Below, piece after piece: positions 23,363 to 33,706 of a DNA stretch of 64,000 bases. A program made the translations under genes and the position numbers. The stretch comes from Xylocopa sonorina (Eukaryota > Arthropoda > Insecta > Hymenoptera > Apidae). The stretch's first letter is position 1. Each line of letters starts with the position of its first letter. The stretch covers positions 620,001 through 684,000 of the forward strand of contig NC_135209.1 in the NCBI RefSeq assembly GCF_050948175.1, in the 5' to 3' direction. The notes below the pieces were generated by a model. It was not told where the DNA came from, did not search any database, and worked only from the letters and a program-made list of their open reading frames with translations.

Positions 23363-24012
23363 CCATAAAAAAGAAGAATAATGTAAGTAACATTAAATTA
23401 AAAAGTATTTTTTAAAAACGAATTCTTCCTAGTACAATAATAATATCAATTTCCGATGATAATAATTTTAATAATAAGTCACAATATGTTAAGAAAAGCA
23501 TTTGCTTTGCTCGAATTTCGCGTCCACAGCTTGCGCATCGACACGAATATTATGTTATAACTTTTAAACAAAAAGTTTCCCCAGGGTAAGATTTATACCA
23601 CTTAAAGAGCATAAAATGAGCTTCCTATACTGAGTTTTTTGTTAAAATCTAGGGATACCTATTTTGGGAATAGCAATTTTTCGCAATTTTTCACTAACCC
23701 GAAAACAAGAAAAAAGCATAAAAAGTGACTTAAAAATTCCGAAAAAAGAAAAAATTATACAGCATTCGAAAGCTTAAATTTTTTGTGATTTTTTGATGCA
23801 AAATTCAAGTCGATATCTTTTTTTAATCAAAAGTTATAGCCTCCGAAAGATTTCGCCAAATGCGTACTTTGACTCCCTCCCCCTCTCTTATTAAAAGGCC
23901 CGACAGATAGAGACTCTGGCAATTGATGAGACACATATAGATCTACAAATATGCAAAGTTTAAACAAAATCAATTGGGGGCGAAAACATATGGTTTTTGA
24001 ATAGGGTCCTTT
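23360..24012 (-). repeat. Long terminal inverted repeat, right
   Basis: Reverse complement of 21492-22143. The inner edge CATCC at 23360-23364 coincides with the first ATG of the remaining transposase frame (23362-23360), so any upstream coding exon would have to lie inside the repeat or has been lost. Confidence 0.95.
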
Positions 24013-24661
24013 GCTGGAGAAACAGCCAAATAAGGTTTTTAAACCAGTATTTTATTTTAATAAAAGAACGACGGCGCAAGAAGGAAAATACCATAGCTTC
24101 GAACTTTAATGTTTAGCAGTAGTTTGCGCACTCAGCAAACAAAATGTTAATCCGTGAATATCACGTTGGGCAATGTCTTTGCAAAATTATGATTATAAAA
24201 TCGAACATGGAAGCGGAACTAAGATGTTGCACGTAGACGCATTAAGTCCCTATAACGCGATACTGATACTGGAATCAAACACATTGGAACAAACGCTCTC
24301 AGATAAACAGTACCAAGATCAGACTATCCGCGAACTGCGAAACCAATTAGAAATAAGCGAAGATAAATATTACGAATTAAGGGATGGGTTAATCTACAAG
24401 AAAATAAGAAACAACAAGTTATTATCTTATGTACCGGCTTGCTTAGAAAATAATACAATTAGAACATGCCATGACGATTTAGGACACTTAGGAGTCGATA
24501 AAGTAGTAGAATATATAACCGGAGTGTATTGGTTTCCGAAAATGCGGCAGAAAGTTCAACAGTAAATTGGAAATTGCTTAAAATGTATCGAATTTTCTCT
24601 ACTTAGTGGCAAACAGGAAGGGAACTTACATAGCCCGCAAAAGGGTGACATACCGGTACAA
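24013..24661 (+). pseudogene. Gypsy RNase H end and integrase zinc domain
   Basis: Reading resumes after the transposon with KQPNKVFKPVFYF and the GKYHSFEL RNase H motif, with a stop after it. 24173-24565 then contains YDYKIEHGSGTKMLHVDALS, the RNase H end in which the final Asp of the HVDALS box remains. The integrase zinc domain follows: CHDDLGHLGVDKVVEYI and VYWFPKMRQKV, with an HHCC-type first His replaced. A stop at 24563-24565 interrupts it before KCIEFS at about 24580. Confidence 0.87.
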
Positions 24662-25499
24662 ATGATCCATGTCAACCACTATGCTCCCTTTGAAAAGAGC
24701 GGCAGAAGCTATAAATTTATATTAATTATAATAGACGGATTTACGAAATTTGTTAGATTATATCTTTGCAAAACTACAAAATCAGAGGAAGCGATAGAAT
24801 GTTTAACAGAATACTTCAGAACGTACAATACACGCAGACGACTGATAAGTGATAGGGGAACAGCATTTGTTTCGAGTGCATTCAAAGAGTTCGTAGAAAA
24901 CAACCGAGTAGAACACGTGCTAATCGCAGTAGGAATTCCGCGGGCAAACGGGCAAGTTGAGCGAGTCAACAGAATTATTACTCCAATGCTAAGAAAATTA
25001 TCAGGAACACCTGGGAAATGGGACCAGTTCGTGGGGAAAGTAGAATATGCTATAAACAACATGATCTGCCGATCTGCGGGCAAATTTCCCTCGAAATTAT
25101 GGCTTATTCGCCATAATTCAGAACGATAACGTGCCACATAACCTGCGAGCGATCCTAGAAGTAAAAAGGGAGGCACATAGGGATCTTCAATCGGCACGAA
25201 GAGAGGTGGCGATGAACATTGCAAACTCACAGTTAGCACATCAACGCACATATAACAAAAAACATAAAAAAGCAAACGAATATAGAGTTGGAGATTACGT
25301 AGTAATTCGTAATATAGATTCGACACCGGGAATAAACAGAAAGCTAATACCAAAATTTAAGCGTCCCAATAGGATAAAGAAAATATTAGATAAGGATAGA
25401 TATATCGTAACAGACGTACAAGGGGTCCAGCTAACCCGCGTACCATTTACAGGAGTCGTAGGATCAGACCAGATGAAGCCATGGATTCAGGCGAAGTAG
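24662..25499 (+). pseudogene. Gypsy integrase core and carboxy terminus
   Basis: 24662-25129 encodes the DDE integrase core: ILIIIDGFTKFVRLY (first Asp), RRLISDRGTAFVSSAFKEF (second Asp) and IPRANGQVERVNR (Glu). A frameshift at 25129-25131 leads into 25131-25499, the carboxy-terminal domain with RVGDYVVIRN and GPYRIKKIL-like text ending near WIQAK. The three catalytic residues are present. The minus-strand ORF at 24709-25353 is a shadow. Confidence 0.9.
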
Positions 25500-25689
25500 G
25501 AGGCTAACACCTAAATCATAGTTGTTTTAATACATTTTTTAAGAATGCGGTTAAGTAAGATTATATATTTTAAGATAGTAACCGTATCTGTATGTGATGT
25601 AGGTAAGCATATATACATTGATATGTTAATATGGTATTAGTTTGTATGTCAGTATGGTAGAATAATAGTTGCGTGGGCACAGATTCGTG

Positions 25690-26288
25690 TGCTCTTTGAT
25701 ATTAGAAAGGGACGCTAATTTTAATAATTAGATATTAGGTTAGAATATGCATTATTTTATTTATTAATTTTTTTCATGTTCCTTATGAGTTTGACTTTTT
25801 TCGCAAGGTAATTTCTTTATTCGTTGCCTTTCCTTTTGGCTCTTCAATGTAAATAGGTTAGATTTAAATGTAGCTATAATTTTATTTAGTATGTTTGTTA
25901 ATAATTGTCGATATGCACTTTGTATATATTATTAAGGATAGGGACTTTGTACTTATTAATAACGATAGGTACTTTGTATATATTCGGAAAGAAGTTGAAT
26001 ATAAGAGAACGAGGACGGCCACTATGGTCAGGATTGGCCGAATTGTAGGCACTTGGGGTCTGGTTTATAGCATTGCCTGTTCGTCCTGAGAGGGTGACAT
26101 AGACCAGACCCAAGTGCGCGTGGGGAACAGCTCACACGGAAGAGAGAAAAACTTCCCCAAGAGGACACGTACGTCCTTAGCCGTGTCCTCTTGGGTCCTA
26201 TACAGTTGGCAGTCAAGGCGATAACTATGGAAAGGAAAAAAGCAATAAAGCCTTTAAAAGCGAACGTCTTCTTAAATAACCGCCTGCA
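25690..26288 (+). repeat. Gypsy 3' LTR region (start uncertain)
   Basis: Follows the integrase end and a purine-rich GAAAGGGA near 25705. Its last 64 bp match the 5' LTR remnant. It contains three tandem 27-28-bp units (about 25908-25990, core GATAGGTACTTTGTATATAT) and two strong inverted repeats near 26049-26118 and 26156-26195. The start cannot be fixed because the 5' LTR is mostly deleted. Satellite begins straight after 26288. Confidence 0.65.
26156..26195. promoter_or_regulatory. 14-bp perfect stem-loop in the gypsy LTR
   Basis: CCCAAGAGGACACG (26156-26169) and its exact complement CGTGTCCTCTTGGG (26182-26195) are separated by 12 bases. A second stem with one bulged base pairs 26049-26064 (GCACTTGGGGTCTGGT) with 26104-26118. 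Such structure suggests a transcribed R/U5 hairpin; the role is inferred only. Confidence 0.7.
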
Positions 26289-26289
26289 G

Positions 26290-26985
26290 AAGTTTACAGC
26301 TTACTTAATTTGTGACGTTGAAATGAAATAGGCCACCGCATTGCGTGAAGCATTAGACTCTAATGCTTTAACACGCAGACACTATGTAATGCAATCTCGT
26401 TACATGGAACTGTAGATTTTACATTCATTAGAAGTGTAGAAGCAGATATGTATAATGCTATGGAAAGAAGATTACGGCTTACTTACTTTGAAACGTTGAA
26501 ATGGGATGCGCTGTCGCATTGCATGAAACACTAGAATACTACTGTTTCGACTCGCAAAGACTGTGAAGTGCCATCCCGTTGCATGGAATTATAGAATTCA
26601 CATTCTTTTGAAGTGTAGAAGCAGATGAGCATAAAACTATGTACAAAAGATTACAACTTACTTTCATTGAATCGTTGAAAATACATGTGCCACCGCATTG
26701 CATGGAAAGTTAGAGCTATACTGCCTAGACACGCAGACACTTCAAAGTTCCATCTTGTTGCATGAAGCTCTAGAGTTCACATTCTTTTGAAGTGTAGAAG
26801 CAGGCAAGCATAGTGCTATGCATAGAGGATTACAACTTACTTACTTTGAAACATTGAAATGAGATGCGAAATCGCATTGCATGTAGCATTAGAACTCCAT
26901 TGATGCCACACCTAGACATCTATAAATGCTGTCCCTTTGCAAGGAAGAGTAGGATTCACATCCTTTAGAAGTGTAGAAGCTGATA
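26290..26985 (+). repeat. Satellite block, 179-bp subfamily, forward
   Basis: About four units with TTACTTACTTTGAAACGTTG, GCATTGCATG and CATTCTTTTGAAGTGTAGAAG. Mixed subfamily features appear near 26900-26960 (CTGTCCCTTTGCAAGGAAG). Confidence 0.9.
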
Positions 26986-27326
26986 AACATAAGGCATTCT
27001 TCATACATCGCAACATTGCATTTCATTTAAAAAGTTCAAAGTAAGCTAGCAGGTTGTAATGCTCTATGCAGCTTTATGCTAATTTGCTTCTGCACTTCAA
27101 TAGAATGTGAATCCTGCGCTTCGTTCCAACGGTATAACGATCCTAGATGCCTTAGTATCGAAGCCATAGAGTTCCAATTCTTCATTTAACGCGATGTCGC
27201 ATCCGATTTCAATGTCGTATAATAAGATGTAATATTCAGTGCACCGTGTAATATTCATACCCTCTATGTATGGCATTATGCTCATCTCCTTCTACACTTC
27301 AAAAGAATTTGATTCTGTGGTTCTCT
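26986..27326 (-). repeat. Satellite block, reverse orientation
   Basis: After an orientation switch near 26985 the sequence reads as reverse-complement satellite (TGCTTCTGCACTTCAATAGAATGTGAATCC, given here only as a description of phase, and TCGAAGCCATAGAGTTCC). It stops at the copia 5' LTR. Confidence 0.85.
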
Positions 27327-27379
27327 GTGTTGAATTATTTCACATGCCAACGGTGGAACAAAAGTGAATCTTGTGTTAG

Positions 27380-27655
27380 GAAATAAAATCCAGTATATAA
27401 ACTGTGAAATAGTTCTATCAGTTCGAATGGAGTTCACGATTGTTTATACTAAGAGGCTTGAAAGAAAAACACGTGCAGACTTTGCGTCGTCAATTCATTT
27501 TGGGGGAGAGGGCCTCAATTTCCTATACGGAGTCCTCAAAATTAGTAGAGCTTTCAAAACGTACAGACGTTCCTTCAAACTTTGAGAATAAAGTTAAAGA
27601 CTATAGAGAACTCTGGGCAGCTTTTCATTTATTACTATTACCCATAATTTCAATA
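27380..27655 (+). repeat. Copia 5' LTR
   Basis: Aligns with 33435-33706 from GAAATA(A/G)AATCCAGTATATAAAC to TCAATA. TATATAAA inside it is a plausible TATA box. It ends immediately before a primer-binding site. A left extension to TGTTGAATT at 27327 would fit copia-type LTR starts, but the 3' copy does not align there. Confidence 0.88.
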
Positions 27656-27670
27656 GGTTATGGGCCCAGT
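27656..27670 (+). promoter_or_regulatory. Copia primer-binding site
   Basis: GGTTATGGGCCCAGT follows the LTR directly. It is the internal initiator-tRNA-Met (anticodon-stem) complement used by insect copia, which primes from a tRNA half rather than the 3' end. Confidence 0.85.
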
Positions 27671-28433
27671 TGACTTATTTTAATAGTATATATATTTTAG
27701 TAGATATTCTTTTTAGTGATAACTTTTGTGTAATATAAGTGAAAACATTAAGCGTGATTATAAGTGTAATATTAGGAGTATAAATAAGTGACTAAACTAT
27801 AAAAGAAACATCAGTATTGAATATGAAAGATTCCTAAGACTAAGAATTTATTTCTGCGTGTTCAGAATATTCGTGACGGGGTGTAAAGTTAAGAAATCCT
27901 TTTTAGAGCTTTTATTTGTTTTGTATCGAGGGATTCTCCAAGAGACTGCTGTTCTGGCTATCGTCTCTCTACCTCGTCGGCGTGATATATTTTTCACGCC
28001 TTTCCATTGGTTCTTCAACGTTTTCTCTAGATACTAATCATTCCTGTTTTGCGACTCTTAAGCCACCGCCTTCTTCGAGAAGGGTGGTAGTGTTTTTGGT
28101 GGGAGCTGATTTTGTCGCTACCATATTTGGTCATGCAGCGGGATTTCCGCTGAGCCTGAAACCTGCACCGAGTGACCAAGGGTAGCTTGGCCACAGGTAG
28201 AGGGTCCTTCGGAAATTCCCGGTTTATGGCTTTCGCATGTGCCATCGAGGCCGTTGAGGAAAGTTAATTTATCGCATACTCGGAAAATATTAAAAGCTTA
28301 AAACGGTTCCTCAAAAATGTTTTGATTGCTGCGCATACCATAAACCGTGCTAGTTGTTTGTAGCGGAAGGCCTCCTATTGTGCCTTACTGCTAGCCGCTA
28401 CAAATATAAATCTGTCTTTTAAAAATAAAAAAT
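27671..28433 (+). other. Copia leader region
   Basis: Untranslated leader between primer site and gag start. The ORF at 27916-28185 has no copia counterpart or recognised domain. The part from about 28080 to 28400 is less AT-rich than the rest and could be a small insertion. Confidence 0.5.
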
Positions 28434-29032
28434 ATGGAAGGTGCAAAAACCAACGGGAACATTAAACAATTTGATGGTGATCGGTACAGCATGTGAAAAT
28501 TGAGAATTCGTGCAAGCAAATTGGAAAGTTATTGATGACCCCATTCCAGTAAAAATAACTGAAGATTGGAAGAAAGCGGAGAGGATTGCGAAAAGTGTCA
28601 TTGTTGAATATTTGGCAGATTCCTTCTTAGGCTTCGTAAATAATGCGAAGACTGCTGCTGAAATTTTACAGAAATTGGATGGCATATATGAAAGGAAGAG
28701 TTTAGCCACGCAATTAGCTGTTAGAAAAAAAAAAACTATTAAGTTTAAAACTATAGGGAGACCAGCCCCCGATCAAACACTTTACAACATTCGACGACAT
28801 GATCATGGAACTCTAAGCAGCGAGAGCAAAATTAAAAAAAATGGATGAAGTTTCCCATTTACTGCTAACCCTTCCAACGTGCTACGATGGAATAATTACC
28901 GCAATAGAAACGTTATCCGAAGATAACTTAACATTAGCGTTTGTAAAAAGTCGTTTATTGGACCACGAAGTAAAATTACGAACAGGTTGCTCGACAAGCG
29001 CGAAAGTATTACATATTCAAAAGATACATTGA
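28434..29032 (+). pseudogene. Copia gag remnant
   Basis: Starts at ATG 28434 with IKQFDGDRYSM, the usual copia gag opening. A TGA then stands where the family has a Trp codon (about 28494). 28510-28848 continues with KAERIAKSVIVEYLADSF and AAEILQKLDGIYERKS (UBN2/gag capsid helices). A frameshift at 28841 leads into 28841-29032: LLLTLPTCYDGIITAIETL and TLAFVKSRLLDHE. Confidence 0.88.
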
Positions 29033-29089
29033 GATAGAGACAATTTTAGTTCAAAAATACAAAAAAGACAAAACAACAGAAACGGAAAA

Positions 29090-29683
29090 ATGAGATCATT
29101 TAAAAAGTCGAGAGGAACGATAAACAAAAAATTTCATCATTCTGGACGAAAGGGGCATAATATAAAGGAATGTATTTACAATAAAATAACGCTCCAGTAC
29201 GTTGAGAAGAAAAGGATGACAGCCCAGGCAGCCCAAGTAATAGAAGAAATGGATATTGGAAAGGCTGGAACATCTTCGTTTGCCTTTATGACGGGGTACA
29301 ATGAGAATGAAGAAGAAGATGAAAACAAATTAAAGTTTCTTTTGTATGCCCGAACGTCGGATTACATTGTTAAATGTGACAATTTCTTTTCGACGTTTGA
29401 GGAATTGAGTCTACCCTTGAATATTTCCGTGGCTAAAAGCGGCGCATTTTTCAAAGCAACGAAGAAGGGGACAATCCAAGTGGTCACCAATATGGGACTG
29501 AAAGGGACGTTGCAGAACGTACTTTACTGCCCAGATATAACGTATAACCTGCTGTCCGTTAGAAGGATGCAAGAAGTTGGAATGAACATCGTATTTGCGA
29601 AAGATGGAAACGTAGAGGTAATGAGCAATGGTCAGAAAATAATGAAAGGTAAGAAAAAAAACTTATCTATTATTGATTTTTAA
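29090..29683 (+). pseudogene. Copia nucleocapsid, protease and pre-integrase region
   Basis: Residues 19-32 read FHHSGRKGHNIKEC, a CCHC knuckle in which the first two Cys are replaced. The protease site reads LLYARTSDYIV at about residue 80-90, where the family has a DSGAS triad, so the catalytic Asp is lost. Then come GTLQNVLYCPDITYNLLSV and IVFAKDG, typical copia protease-to-pre-integrase text. The frame closes at 29681-29683 and continues in phase at 29684. Confidence 0.87.
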
Positions 29684-30477
29684 ATGGAAAATGGTGAAAC
29701 ATTGATTAATCATCAGATCCATAGTGCAGTAAATAATGACTATGACCTGTGGCATCAGCGTTTGAGCCAAATTGGAAAATCAAAATTCGTAGAATTGAAG
29801 AATAAACAAAGGGTCCATGATGTAAATCATATTGGAATGATAGTGCCGAATGATAATTTATGTGAGGCTTGCATTAAAGATAAGCAAGCACGATTATCAT
29901 TCGAAAAGGTAAAGAATAAGGAGCATGTAAAACGACCATTGTTTATTATTCATTCAGACGTACGTGGTCCTATTATTCCTTCAACTATTAACGGAAAGAA
30001 TTATTTTGTCCTGTTTGTGGACGAATATACACTGTTATATTAACGTGTAACGTATCTCATTACATATAAATCAGAAGTATTTTCTGCATTTAAAGATTTT
30101 ATAACTAGAAGCGAGGCTCATTTTAATTTAAAAGTTGTTCACTTGTATAGCCATAGTGGCAGAAAATAACTATCAAATGAGATGAAAGATCACTGTGTAG
30201 AAAAAAATACTAGCTACCACCTAACAGTTCCACGAAACCCCCCAATTGAATGGTGTTTCTGAGAGCAGCTTTAACTGTGACGTATTTAATAAATTTAAGC
30301 CCAACAAAGACTTTAAAACAAAGTAAAACGCCACTTGAAATATGGCATGATAAAAAGCCTAAAGTAAAGTACCTAGGAATTTTCGATTCCACACCTTATA
30401 TTCATGATAAGACCCGAAAAACCATGTTTAATGAAAAATCTTGGAAGAGTATATTGCTTGGATATAAACCGAATTGA
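29684..30477 (+). pseudogene. Copia integrase remnant
   Basis: 29684-30043 contains the GAG-pre-integrase HHCC zinc motif (LWHQRLSQIGKSKF, LCEACIKDKQARLSF) and the first core Asp (IHSDVRGPI), then FVLFVDEYT before a stop. 30044-30250 keeps scattered core words in other frames. 30250-30477 reads AALTVTYLINLSPTKTL and TPLEIWHDKKPKVKYLGIF, the carboxy-terminal integrase region, and YIHDKTRKTMFNEKSWKSI. Confidence 0.88.
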
Positions 30478-31824
30478 TATAAGGTGTGAGACACGAAAAA
30501 TGAAAGATTCGTTACTGTTAGAGATGTAATTGTCGACGAAAAGACTTACTTAATGTCTCGGCCTGTAATGAGACATGAAGGGGTCGACTCAGAAGATTCC
30601 CATAATGAAACTGATAGATCAAATGTGTAGTTAGAATTAGTAGGAAATTTTATTGAATCTGATAATGATAAATTGAATATGCAAGTTAGTAATCAATCAA
30701 TCAGATGTGGCAGGAACGAGCGTAAAAGTAAGATCAAGAAGGAAATTAGTTGAGGAAACTAATAAGTCTGTAGCTAAAACAGATAGAAACAAGAAATCTT
30801 TATCTCATAATAAAAGTAGTAAAGAAATATAAGAATCAACTGAGCCCAGCAGGAATGATAGGATTAAACAATTAGCTCCTATATCATATAATGAAAATAG
30901 CATGTACAATGATTGCCTTATAATGACACAATATTCTATGTATAGGTTGCCATAAATTCATTTGACGAAATAGAAACCAAGGATGATAGAGTTCAATGGC
31001 AACAGGCCACCAATAAAGAGGTAGATTCTCTTTTGATAAATAAAACTTGGATTTTAGTACAGAGACCTGAGAATCGAAATATGGTAAATTGTAAATGGGT
31101 ATTCACTATAAAGAATAATCAATTTGGTGATTCAGTAAAATACAAGAATCATAAGTTTCAGATTTATAATTGCTTTTGCAAATCAGAATACTTTGCTACT
31201 ACACCATTTGGATGTAAAGACTGCATTCTTGAATGGTAAATTAAAAGAGGAAGTTTACATGGAAAGTTCCTCAAGGGATTAAAAGTCAAATTGGTCAAGT
31301 TTGCAAATTAGATAATGCATTGTATGGGTTAAAAAAAGCAGCAAGATGTTGGTACGAAGTACTTGATTAAAGCCTGGAAGAAAAGGGTTTTAAAAACTCT
31401 GCGGTAGATAGCTGCATCTATATTCTTGAAAAAGGAAATATATGTTGTTCTATATGTAGATGCTCTTGTGATTGCAACGGCCACTAGTGAAACAATGGAA
31501 AACATTAAAAGTGATTTAATGAGAAAGTTTCACATGATCGGTTTAAAGCAAATTAAATATTTTTTTGGTATTAAAATAAAAAGAAATGATGACAAAGTAA
31601 CATTAGATCAAAGTACTTACATACAAATAGTATTAGAGGAATTTAATATGCAGGACTGTAAACCTGTAAGTAATCCTCCCAGGAGTGTACTAGATTTTGT
31701 AGCTTTAAATTCAGACGATAAAGTTGAAGCAATATGTCGGATGTTTAATGTATTTGCCTTGTGTACCGCGGTAAATATTTTATGTCGATACACAAACAAA
31801 AACAATAGAGAATTATGGCAATAA
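30478..31824 (+). pseudogene. Copia reverse transcriptase remnant
   Basis: 30478-31030 is a degenerate linker. 31033-31239 contains TWILVQRPENRNMVNCKWVF (RT entry). 31240-31425 holds YMESSSRD-like and LYGLKKAARCWYE text in broken frames. 31426-31824 contains VVLYVDALVIAT, where the YVDD box has become YVDA, followed by FFGIKIKRNDDKVTLDQSTYI. The loss of the second Asp makes this copy catalytically inactive even apart from the stops. Confidence 0.88.
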
Positions 31825-32255
31825 TTGAAACGTGTATTAGGGTATCTAAAAGGTTCAAAAGATATCAAATTGACTTACGTAAGAGTTCAGGCTGACTCTG
31901 GCTGAGGAGGTAGTGATATAAATGACAGAAGGAGTACAACTGGTTACCTTTTTAAGTTATTTGAGCGATGCACTATATGCTGGAAAACGAAGTGGTAAGC
32001 ATCGGTTGCGGCTTCGTCTACCGAAGCGGAGTACATGGCTCTGTTTGAAGCTGTTAAAGAAGAACATTGGTTGATATCATTAGCAATTAGCATGAATATA
32101 AGAATTGAGCAACCAATTATTATCTATGAAGATTCGAAAAGAAAAATATATAATTTGAGCTTGTCCGTACAGAGAACCAGATGGTCGATATGCTGACAAA
32201 GCCATTACGAGGAGTTAAATATCTGAAATTTAGGAGAGGAATGGGTTTAGAATAA
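31825..32255 (+). pseudogene. Copia RNase H remnant
   Basis: After a stop at 31822-31824, the codons read LKRVLGYLKGSKDIKLTY, then an ADSG-type acidic motif, RRSTTGYLFKLF, AASSTEAEYMALFEAVKE and LTKPLRG with GMGLE near the end (32253). This is the copia RNase H, with a stop in place of a Trp/Cys codon before the STEAEY box. Confidence 0.85.
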
Positions 32256-33434
32256 GTACACATTATACTAAGTGTAATAAAAAAAATAATAATAACAATA
32301 ATAATAAAAAATTGTTAGGATAGCAATAGTAGATAAGATACAGTATGATAAGATGGCTTGATTAGGTTTTTCTGGGTTTCCCTAAACTTTGCAACAAATG
32401 TTGAGCCATGTGTAGTTCCTCAGGTAAGGCGAAGGAAGATTGCCTTTAACGTTTTGAATAGACATTTTGATAATGCCGGTATGGTGTCGCCATCATCTTG
32501 CCGTGTGTTATCAGGGATGCTTTTTAGAGCATTATTCGGAATTGAATTTGAACACATAGCTACTTAATTGCGAATTTGTACGTACATAATTATACATGAC
32601 TGCATAAAAACAATATCATATAATAATAAAACGAAGAATACTCTTATCAGGAGTAAAAATAATGTTTGGCACGCAAGGTTCGTTGTAAAATATAATCAAG
32701 CAGTTAATATATCGGATCACAGCACATCATAAATCACTGAAAGTATAATGATATGAATAGTAAGAAAAACATATTTATTTGTTAGATGTTTATAAATTGA
32801 AATTTGAAAGTCCAAGTCACATTTAATATATTATTGTTTAACAAGGTGATTTAATGTTGATTCAAATTGGCGTGGAGAACTAGCTGGTACTTCTCTTCTC
32901 TGGTGATTTTCCAAATTTTAGAACCGGATGCTGCCAGAAGTAGTTGGTTCAGCGCCAAATGATAAACATATACAACAATCAAAGCAACGTGAACGGATTT
33001 AAAATGTTCAAGATTATATAAATTAAACTATTACACTCTTATAAATCATGTAGCGTTTCTGTTCTTTGTAACTTACAAAGAGCCTTAAGAATGTAACGCT
33101 ATGCAAAGAAGTTTGGAAACAAAGAAAGCAGGCCTTAATATCAGATAAAGGAACCTTGGATCTGTTGGGTATCGTGGTTACCTGCGTTCTATGTTAAGAG
33201 ATATGTCATTCAGCTTTAATTTTCTAAACGAGAACAATTCAAATAAATTTGGAGTTGACACATTGGAAGAAAAATTCTTCCAGTGTAAAATGTTGTATGC
33301 AGTGCAATAGCAGCTTCACATCCCCTTGATATTCTACAAAAAATCTTATGCCATTTTACTCGATTTACTAGAATCGAAACTATGAAATCTACTATGTAGT
33401 ATTTCTGCAACTGCAACCATATACACACGCGCAC
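32256..33434. other. AT-rich tail of the copia element with foreign fragments
   Basis: Longer than a copia 3' region should be. 32473-32516 is a reverse-complement match to the left tip of the TIR element at 35244 (shared GGCGACACCATACCGGCA), so at least one other fragment is embedded. The ORF at 32358-32567 spans that fragment and is not a gene. No polypurine tract could be fixed. Confidence 0.5.
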
Positions 33435-33706
33435 GAAATAGAATCCAGTATATAAACTGAAATAGTTCTCGGCTCGAATAGGGTTCCGTACTGTTTATAC
33501 TTAGGGGCCTGAAAGATAAATACGTGCAGACTTTGCGTCGTCAATTTTTTTGGGGGGGAGGACCCTAAAATATCGTATGCGGAGACCACGCAGTTAGTAG
33601 AGCTTTCAAAACGGACGGCCGTACCTGCAAAACTGAAGAACAAAACTAAAGGCTATAAAGGACTCTGGACAGCTTTACATTTATTATTATTACCAATAAT
33701 TCAATA
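33435..33706 (+). repeat. Copia 3' LTR
   Basis: Aligns with 27380-27655, sharing CCAGTATATAAACTG, GTGCAGACTTTGCGTCGTCA and TTAGTAGAGCTTTCAAAACG. It ends TCAATA, directly followed by reverse satellite. No clear 5-bp target duplication is seen. Confidence 0.88.

Larger units (their letters stand above)
21492..24012 (-). mobile_element. DNA transposon with about 650-bp TIRs and DDE/SWIM transposase
   Basis: A 2521-bp element inserted in gypsy RNase H. Its two ends are near-perfect inverted repeats of about 652 bp (21492-22143 and 23360-24012) that both begin AAAGGACCCTATTCAAAAAC when read inward. Only about 1.2 kb of unique sequence lies between them, coding on the minus strand for a DDE-type catalytic region and a C-terminal SWIM zinc finger. 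The two TIRs differ at only a few positions I could spot, suggesting recent insertion or gene conversion. No clean target-site duplication is visible; left flank TTCAGTG and right flank GCTGGAG do not match. Superfamily uncertain: the DDE text is IS5/Harbinger-like, while long TIRs plus SWIM recall MULEs. Confidence 0.9.
18759..26288 (+). mobile_element. Ty3/gypsy LTR retrotransposon with SAP-domain gag, interrupted
   Basis: Order: LTR remnant (18759-18822), leader, SAP-domain gag, zinc knuckle, protease, RT, RNase H, integrase, then a 3' LTR ending at 26288. It cuts the BEL/Pao element on its left and is itself split at 21492-24012 by a DNA transposon inside RNase H. The 5' LTR keeps only its last 64 bp. 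Stops and frameshifts affect gag, protease and RT, so the copy is dead. Confidence 0.9.
27327..33706 (+). mobile_element. Copia-type LTR retrotransposon, old and degenerate
   Basis: Both LTRs remain recognisable (27380-27655 and 33435-33706; the outer start may be TGTTGAATT at 27327). The order gag, protease, integrase, RT, RNase H (integrase before RT) is diagnostic of Ty1/copia. The frame is broken many times. LTR divergence, visible by eye as frequent substitutions and small indels, indicates an old insertion into satellite DNA. Confidence 0.92.

Noticed and set aside
24709..25353. 214-codon minus-strand ORF
   Set aside because: Antisense of the gypsy integrase core, which has clear catalytic motifs.
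27916..28185. Gene in the copia leader
   Set aside because: No domain, no counterpart in copia elements and no second copy to show conservation.
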